A stretch of DNA of 64,000 bases. Origin: Prinsepia uniflora. Lineage: Eukaryota; Streptophyta; Magnoliopsida; Rosales; Rosaceae. Both the position numbers and the translations under genes were made by a program. Within the stretch, counting starts at the first letter, position 1. Every line of letters starts with the position of its first letter. The stretch spans positions 26,607,716 through 26,671,715 of the forward strand of contig CM064874.1 of NCBI GenBank assembly GCA_032719365.1. The letters are read 5' to 3'. Below the pieces are notes generated by a model that saw only the letters and a program-made list of their open reading frames with translations, was not told the origin of the DNA and made no database searches. Of this stretch, positions 59,301 to 64,000 are shown one piece after another.

Positions 59301-62300
59301 AGGGAAGTATCTATACAGATACTCAGATATCTACATTGATCTTTGTACAGTTTAGGAAGGAATCAGAGTGATTCCATTGACTAATGAGAGAATCAAGGAG
59401 ATTGATCCTCAATGTCCTTTGATTCTCGTGGATCTTTATCACTGCGAACGTTATTGTCTGCTTAAATTTTGTTGTCAGTAAAACTTTTTGATTTTACCAT
59501 TCCCAATAATCCACTGGTAATTCTCTGGATGAATTGTTACCTGGTTTGAGCCCGAGTGAAGCATGTTCTTTATTGGCCAAGATTTCATCATTCCTCTTTG
59601 TCTGAAGAGAAACCTGCTAATTTGATACATTAATATAGGTTTATAAGTATTGCATCAGCATTAAAGTGGGTTTTTAATGTAGCATAGACTCAGTTTACTA
59701 TTGATAAAAGGTATAGAGGATTCAAGATGATTTGAAATATAAAAAAAGCATGCTAAGGAGATGCAGGACAAGTTCTCCACTGACCTTTTTTTTTTTGGTT
59801 TATTTTTTATTATCCTTTGTACCTCAGAGCTGATATAATATATCTAATTATAATGAGGTTGATTTTCTCACACCCCTCACTTGAACAAAGAAGTAACCTT
59901 TGATGTTCGTCAAAGAATTGACTATAGTTGAATTCAATATTATTTCATTCCTTCAATTTATATCCATATATCCCTTTTATGTTTTACTGTTGATTTTTTT
60001 AATCTTATATGCTATAACTTTAAACCCCTTTTTCTTATTTTCTTGGTTTGCAGGACATTACGCCAGGATTTCGAGTCATATAGTCGTTTTGACAAAGAAT
60101 TAGCATGGCATATGTGTCGTCAAATTGTTGAAGGCTTGGCACACATACATGGACAGGGAATCATTCATCGGGACTTAACTCCGAACAACATCTTCTTTGA
60201 TGCGCGTAACGATATTAAAATTGGGGATTTTGGTCTGGGTAAGTTCCAGATTTTGTAACATGTAATCCTCACTTGTAAGTTGTATGTGTTCGTTCGAGAA
60301 CTATGTAGTCTGTTCAACTTTTTATGCATCTACAGTCTAGTCTTTTAAATGTGTGCTTTCTAGTGTTTCAAGAATAGGTGGTGCTATAGAAAATTTAAAT
60401 TATCTTAATATTCCATGAAAATAAGATAAGAACTGTTTATACACATACATCTTGGATTTTATACTCAGAGTTTGCCAAACTCAGGATTCGTATGCTTGAT
60501 TAATAATGCACTTCCTCTGTTTCAGTTAAATTTTGTATGCTTCATTAATTATGTGATTTGTTTTCCTTCAGCCAAGTTTTTGAAGTTGGAGCAGTTGGAC
60601 CAAGAACCAAATTTACCTACAGATACAACTGGAGTTTCTCTTGATGGTACTGGCCAAGTTGGGACATATTTTTACACTGCACCTGAAATTGAGCAAGGAT
60701 GGCCAAAAATTGATGAAAAGGTACACGTTTGTTGGTACTTTATTTTCCACTTCATTTTCTTGTTGTGTGTCAGTTTTAAAGGCATGTAATCGGTTAAAAA
60801 TAATATCAGGTAAACATCATTGAGTCAACTTGGATTGCAGGCAGATATGTACAGCTTAGGCATTGTATTCTTCGAGCTATGGCACCCATTTGGGACTGCA
60901 ATGGAACGACACCATGTCCTATCTGACTTGAAGCAAAAAGGAGAACTTCCTCCTGCTTGGATTGCTGAATTTCCTGAACAGGCATCTTTGTTATGGCGCT
61001 TAATGTCTCCAAGTCCATCAGATCGTCCTTCTGCCACAGAACTTCTGAAGCATGCATTTCCACCACGAATGGAATCTGAGTTGTTAGACAGTAAGTACCA
61101 ATTTTGATTTTATATCTACCTTCTTGAGCTAATCTTAGCACAGAGGAGTGAGCAGGTTGTAAGCATGGTTCATTTCACCTCTAACTTTAAGTCTTCCAGC
61201 TATTTAAAAGCCCTTCTATGTTTCTTTGATCTACGTGAAAATCAATGTTACTGTGATTGTTGATCTACATGAAACCGAGCATATTCAGACGGCCGAACAA
61301 TAATTAAGGGTAATAAATGACAATACCCAAGCAAAATGAACTGTAGTACTAGACATTGTTTCAAGAACTTCCCCTCAAGCTGGAGAAAGATGTATGGGAA
61401 GTGGAGCTTAACTATAGGATCCTCGAGTAGAGATGACCTAAGTTAATTTTTTGTACATGCCTGCTTCTTTGGTGGAACAAATGCTGAAGCAATGACAAAA
61501 AAATGAACCTTCTCACTAATGAAGTGAAATCAACTTCCATGTGCTCCATTTTCTTAACTAAAACAGAACCTGATGCAAGTGTAATAGCAAGCATTTTATC
61601 ACAAGATAACCTAGATGAATTTGTCGCTGTAAATTCTGGTTCACCTAGAATGGGTCAAAGCCATAAGTTCTCCTTGGTTCCCTGAGCCATGGCATGATCC
61701 TTAGCTTCATCAAAAGATCTAGACAATGCATCTCCCTTCTTACGGTTCCATGAAATAAAAAGTATTCCCATGGAAAGTATAGAACATTTCTGTAGACCAT
61801 CTGTCTGTAGATAAAACTAGCACCATTTGTGAAATTTGGACATGATTAACATACTAATGAAACGTCCAAGATGAACACATGAATTACCTACTCACAGAAG
61901 TGTAATTTTTGGTCTGGTGTTGATCAAAAGATGAGCTGACCCACTAGAAAGTTGGCACTTATGGATCGGGTAGTCAATAACTGCCCTTAGTAGGTAGCTA
62001 GAGATTTGATCCATAAGTATTGAGGATAATCTACATCCAAGACTAAAGTGTGCTGTAACAAGTACCAGACATACTTCCTCTGTGATAAAGATACCATAAG
62101 TCAGCTTTAACTTGTCCTCTTTTATTGTAATGATTTTTTTATTAAGAGTCATGTTTCTTCAAAATCATTAAATAAAATAAATATACTCCTGAAGTGAGGG
62201 TCCAACCTTAAACCCTAAGAAACATGTTCTCGGAAGAATAGTGAAGGTGTATCTTGTTATTGATAACTGATTCAGGATGAGTTTTAAGTAGCTTGACTAA

Positions 62301-62814
62301 ATGTCTTCCTTCAATATGATCAGATATTTTGCGAACAATGCAAGCATCAGAGGATAGGAGTGTATATGATAAAGTTCTGAGTGCCATCTTTGATGAGGAG
62401 ATGTTAAGCATGAAAGATCAGCATGATCATGATGGAGGGTTGGGATTGGCTGGAAGTGATTTATCTGCTATTCAGTATGCAGACTTACACACGGAGGCTC
62501 GTGATTATGTTGTTGATATCACAAGGGAGGTGTTCAGACAGCATTGTGCGAAACACCTCGAAGTAATACCCATGCATTTGCTAGAGGATTGCCAACAGTT
62601 CAATAGGTTCCTCTCTCGATTTTTTTGTAGTCATGTTTACTATATTGCTTTTATGATATGCTGTTTCTTCTCTGTCTTGTTATTTACTAGTTCGTGCTCA
62701 TATTTGTTATATCATACAAGGAGCACTGTCAAACTTTTAACCCATGGAGGAGATATGCTTGAACTCTGTCATGAGCTGCGCATGCCTTTTGTTAGTTGGG
62801 TGATATCCAGCCAG
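47379..62814 (+). CDS. GCN2: GCN2 eIF2alpha kinase, 5' two-thirds (partial at window edge)
   Basis: Cytoplasmic kinase that binds uncharged tRNA and phosphorylates eIF2alpha, lowering general translation under amino-acid and other stress (known for the family). Exons, all in frame: 47379-47509, 49229-49297, 49387-49446, 49531-49636, 50023-50127, 50638-51048, 51959-52087, 52164-52250, 52331-52417, 52510-52621, 54669-54786, 58543-58597, 58817-58986, 60054-60238, 60572-60720, 60841-61090, 62324-62606, 62721-62814. This gives 867 codons; Arabidopsis GCN2 has about 1240, so roughly 370 residues lie beyond the window. The start MGRTSKKKKR and the block NELLSEEITAL fit the plant orthologue. Introns are GT-AG; intron 9's donor, GTCGAG, is weak. 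Catalytic residues are intact, so nothing suggests a pseudogene. Exons 17-18 carry the HisRS-like start and could be extended only with downstream sequence. Confidence 0.93.
47510..49228 (+). other. GCN2 intron 1
   Basis: 1.7 kb, T-rich, GTAAGC...TTCAG. It contains a (TTC)n microsatellite at about 48680-48707 and several plus-strand open frames (for example 47840-48100) that look like chance frames in intron sequence. No inserted element was recognised. Confidence 0.75.
49229..50127 (+). other. GCN2: RWD domain of GCN2 (exons 2-5)
   Basis: With the end of exon 1 these exons encode about residues 36-157. Recognisable stretches are CAIFQDDCKI, KDMGYEDLDVSAVLVVRCLP, the YPxxxP-type turn GYPYKCPKLQ, and NAREGRVMIFNLVEAAQEFL. 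In other species the RWD domain binds GCN1, which delivers GCN2 to ribosomes. Confidence 0.85.
50638..52417 (+). other. GCN2: Linker / degenerate region of GCN2 (exons 6-9)
   Basis: Residues about 158-395. Exon 6 is a single large exon (137 codons) with GPFVYGFIDLFSGSGESWNW. Exon 7 is acidic and serine-rich (LEEDSTEDDSEFGSEQSES). Exons 8-9 encode VHLLRLACTSKGPLSDALPQ and ILSEWARDLASKPPSFLNRT, helical stretches that precede the kinase in plant GCN2. A regulatory pseudokinase-like role is known for yeast but is not evident from these residues. Confidence 0.7.
52622..54668 (+). other. GCN2 intron 10 with a CGTGCC-rich repeat
   Basis: A 2.0-kb intron inside the glycine-loop codon region. Around 52840-53395 phrases such as GTGCCTTG, GGCCCAT and CGTGTTC recur several times, suggesting an old non-autonomous transposon of a type I cannot name. 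No terminal repeats could be fixed. The remaining intron is AT-rich with nothing recognisable. Confidence 0.5.
54845..55205. mobile_element. MITE with inverted repeats over 100 bp
   Basis: The left arm (GGGGAAAATTACACTTTACT onward, 54845-54960) and the right arm (55095-55205) are reverse complements with few differences. One example is TTCAAATATTACAATTTTCA against its partner near 55120. The element is about 360 bp with no coding capacity. Arm length and the start GGGCAAATTAC recall Mutator-type MITEs, but the TSD is lost in flanking T runs, so the superfamily is unsure. Confidence 0.7.
55452..55614 (-). repeat. Truncated 3' LTR of copia element
   Basis: Identical by eye to 56835-56997. The first about 88 bp of the LTR (minus orientation) are missing, and gag sequence joins directly at 55615. 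Confidence 0.9.
55537..56778 (-). CDS. Copia gag with truncated protease (413 aa)
   Basis: An open frame from ATG 56778. Residues about 38-215 form a copia-type gag (UBN2) domain: LTATNFFPWRAQFNALLLRY, DYLQEVRLLSDELA, LLLYVLNGVGSAFKDISAAV. A glutamine/serine-rich linker leads to a zinc knuckle, CQWCGIQGHSAKRC (C291, C294, H299, C304), which packages RNA. The protease start follows, with catalytic D331 in WLLDSGASHH. From about residue 389 the frame runs into LTR sequence and ends out of context, so the protease is cut off before its core is complete and the rest of pol is absent. Intactness of the frame fits a young insertion. It is antisense to GCN2. Confidence 0.85.
   Translation of the reverse strand: MAAQPILAAATLSPNPPPTTDTTSPFSSLISINAAQFPVKLTATNFFPWRAQFNALLLRYDLMGYVDGTRPCPPTTETLARAIWFRQDQLILHAILRSVSPQVVTLIAAAKTSEATWTRLTRLYASKARARVLGLKARLTLLHRDNRPVTDYLQEVRLLSDELAAIDAPLSDDDLLLYVLNGVGSAFKDISAAVRSRDTPVSFENLHDMLVQHEAATTREAPASPQPPITANPANTARGTSYNRQPRSSTEHRSSYQQSDNRGYSSTRSSQPSTSNRRSNPNQGSGYRGFCQWCGIQGHSAKRCPQLQQNPAAQPVPNPTTPGTSSPWLLDSGASHHVTASPHHLSAVSEYQGPDEIIIGNGKGLDITHVGSTTLSSPSNKSFLLHNVCPRISVDTSLVRSTISYLVYNCFPT
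56820..56834 (-). other. Primer-binding site of copia element
   Basis: TGGTATCAGAGCAGT on the minus strand directly abuts the LTR end and matches the 3' end of initiator tRNA-Met. Confidence 0.9.
56835..57085 (-). repeat. 5' LTR of copia element
   Basis: 251 bp, TG...TA on the minus strand, followed at once by the primer-binding site. It ends in TA instead of the usual CA, as does the related solo LTR at 59166-59441. Confidence 0.9.
57816..58245. mobile_element. Second MITE, about 430 bp
   Basis: The ends are inverted repeats: ATTGTTCTAAAGTCC (57816-57830) and GACTTTTAGAACATTGC (58229-58245). Internally, 'CCTAGGTGCC' and 'GGCCCTAGGCC'-type GC-rich stretches near both ends flank an AT-rich middle. 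There is no coding capacity. The TSD is not clear; hAT-like is only a guess from the end sequence. Confidence 0.55.
59166..59441 (-). mobile_element. Solo LTR related to the copia element, TSD CTGAG/CTGCG
   Basis: It aligns along its whole length with the LTR at 56835-57085: TAGGAATTTC against TATGAATTTC, CCTAACTAGGGAAGTATCTA identical, and GGATCTTTATCA at the end. Identity is clearly lower than between the two copies at 55.4-57 kb. It is 276 bp in the same antisense orientation, in GCN2 intron 13. The flanks CTGAG (59161-59165) and CTGCG (59442-59446) are a TSD with one change. Confidence 0.75.
61091..62323 (+). other. GCN2 intron 16
   Basis: 1.23 kb, GTAAGT...GATCAG, between kinase and HisRS-like exons. 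Its middle (about 61500-62150) has short frames on both strands. A stretch near 61560-61690 translates to ITKTEPDASV-like peptide that could be an old retroelement trace, but I cannot support it. Confidence 0.6.
62324..62814 (+). other. GCN2: Start of HisRS-like domain of GCN2 (exons 17-18)
   Basis: Residues about 742-867 (RTMQASEDRSVYDKVLSAIF ... DITREVFRQHCAKHLEVIPM ... LLTHGGDMLELCHELRMPFV) resemble the class II histidyl-tRNA synthetase fold that binds deacylated tRNA in GCN2. Exon 17 ends AATAG before GTTCCT. Joining it to 62721 gives FNRSTVKLLTHG and keeps the frame. Confidence 0.8.
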
Positions 62815-64000
62815 GTATCAAACATATTGAAATAACCTGTTGCTTGTTTTTATTTTCCACTTCATCAAAATTGAAAAACAAGGGATATTTTTCAATCTTG
62901 TCATCCAAATACAAAAAATTAATCTTTTCAATTTCTTAGCTAAGTTTTTGTGTCTTGGTTGATCACGCTATCATGAATTGAACTCTCAGGTGCTTGTGTC
63001 ATGTTCTGCACTTTTATGATTTTCTTCAGGAACCTAAGCGTATTTGTATGCTAATTAGATAATATCCCTGCAATTCATTGTTGGGAAATCATTACATAAT
63101 AGGATGTGTATTAAAAGAAAACAAGTAGTTTGTGAATTTAATTGTTTATTATGTACGCTAGCAATCTCCTTACGGGTTCGAGTCCCGGGCAACCCATTAT
63201 ATACATTATATAAATAACGTTATATAATATCATTATCTTGTAAATATTAAAAGTTTAAAACATAGAAGTGAGTTATTTCTATCCAATGTCTACGAAAGTC
63301 GAGAATAACGGTGGGAGTTCACCATCTTTTCATCATTATTTTTCAATTTTGATGGAAAATTTCAACAGTTATGCTGGCATTTTAGGACGGAAGGACCAGA
63401 ATAATCCTGTAACATAGATGAATAGGTAACGAAAGAAAAATGCCTTTTAGCAGCAACAGAGAGGGGCAAAAACATACTTAAATTACAACTATATACACTG
63501 AATGCTGAACAGAAAAATTGCAGGAGAGTGGAGATGATGATGATGCTAAAATAGATGGCTTGAAAAAGTAGTAAGATGGACTTAGGAAAGTCTAATCGTG
63601 AAGTCTTTTATGATCCTTAGTTGTGATTGTTCATTGAATAAGTTAGCATCCATTGAGACCTTAGCTAGTGGATGTTCATACCGCCCTTAAAAAAATTGTA
63701 AGAAGAGCGAAGAAGAAAGATCTGAAATAGAGCACTGGCAACTAAGTTGGCAACTAAGTTGGCAACTTAGTCTTTTATGTCATATCCTAAATATGTTACC
63801 CCTGGTTTGAGCAGGAGCTTTAACTTTTGTTTGTCTCGGGGTTGTTATAAAAGTTTCAAAGATAACAGCTTTGGTTTTAATCATGCACTTCACCATTGCA
63901 AAGTACCGAGGACTTAACTCAGTTGCCAATGGATTTGTTTGGAATGAAATCATTGCCTGATGCTCAACTCAGATGGATTGCTTTAAAGATGAAATCATTG
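62815..64000 (+). other. Start of GCN2 intron 18 (continues beyond window)
   Basis: After GTATCA at 62815 no further HisRS-like exon could be recognised in the remaining 1.19 kb, so the intron is at least that long. Near 63175 a lone tRNA B-box-like GGTTCGAGTCC occurs. A (GAT)n patch lies near 63530. Nothing else was recognised. Confidence 0.6.

Larger units (their letters stand above)
52510..61090 (+). other. GCN2: eIF2alpha kinase domain of GCN2 (exons 10-16)
   Basis: The domain starts near residue 425. The glycine loop LGHGGFGHV is at about 432-440, the invariant lysine K455 is in YAVKKI, HRDLTPNN is at 585-592 (catalytic D587, N592), and DFG is at 605-607. The activation segment GTGQVGTYFYTAPE follows, with threonines 635 and 640 at the places of yeast T882/T887. 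DMYSLGIVFFEL and the SDRPSATELL end follow. The insert between the lobes (exon 13) is short and polar, as in plant GCN2. The glycine loop is split by intron 10, and intron 11 (3.76 kb) separates the lysine exon from the helix-C exon. Confidence 0.92.

Noticed and set aside
62607..62720. Continuation of the open frame beyond exon 17 (FLSRFFCSHVYYIAF)
   Set aside because: The stretch is T-rich and hydrophobic. Removing it as a GT-AG intron joins FNR to STVKLLTHGGD as expected for the HisRS-like domain.
63160..63196. tRNA-like segment (GGTTCGAGTCC with CCCGGGCAACCC after it)
   Set aside because: Only a T-arm-like B box is present. No D-arm, anticodon arm or A box could be found upstream, so it is not a tRNA gene. 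It might be a SINE trace, but the rest of such an element is not visible.

Overview
The window is plant nuclear DNA, from a eudicot by the look of its one real gene. The evidence is GT-AG introns, Ty3/gypsy and Ty1/copia LTR retrotransposons, tRNA-iMet-type primer-binding sites, 5S-bearing TRIM elements and a GCN2 orthologue close to the Arabidopsis form. No bacterial gene, CRISPR array, operon or complete RNA gene was seen.

Right part (about 47.0-64.0 kb, + strand): the 5' two-thirds of GCN2, the eIF2alpha kinase that senses uncharged tRNA. I could place 18 exons that stay in frame (47379..62814, 867 codons). They encode an RWD domain, an acidic linker, the eIF2alpha kinase domain with all key residues, and the start of the histidyl-tRNA-synthetase-like domain. 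The C-terminus lies beyond the window. Its introns hold a MITE with long inverted repeats, an internally deleted antisense copia element with a perfect AGATA target-site duplication (TSD), a second MITE, and a solo LTR related to that copia element. Two short overlapping uORFs lie upstream of the start codon.

Left part (1-46.96 kb): no host gene, only retrotransposon on retrotransposon. The oldest layer is a decayed Ty3/gypsy element on the minus strand, probably Tat/Ogre lineage. Its pieces read leftward in the order LTR (about 46.96-42.3 kb), gag (42.2-39.9 kb), protease (19.6-18.6 kb), RT/RNase H (10.6-8.6 kb) and integrase (8.1-7.04 kb). It has been split by insertions of a second group of elements with unusually long LTRs (2.3-3.6 kb). 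Most of these now survive as solo LTRs, many with readable 5-bp TSDs: 10583-15569 (itself holding 12036-14743), 15675-18598, 19608-22908, 31540-34743, 43196-45971 and about 1523-7036. One is a complete two-LTR element (23086-39939). Its 3' LTR was hit by another, internally deleted element (25667-29965) and its interior by the 31540-34743 solo LTR. Two nested LTRs of another family sit at 2750-6040 and 3913-5695. Two Cassandra-like TRIM copies carrying 5S rRNA-derived sequence lie at 196-637 and 9892-10141.

The most striking feature not covered by a standard feature type is a shared internal architecture of the long LTRs. Each has a GTGAGTGGAC / GTCCACTCAC inverted pair 0.5-1.4 kb apart. Just inside each bracket is one ATGCATGCAT (RY-type) palindrome. 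Between them lie arrays of family-specific short hairpin repeats whose stems covary. A separate 11-bp-arm palindrome, GGATGAGTGAC/GTCACTCATCC, is conserved further upstream. All boundaries and similarities were read by eye; no alignment or database search was run.
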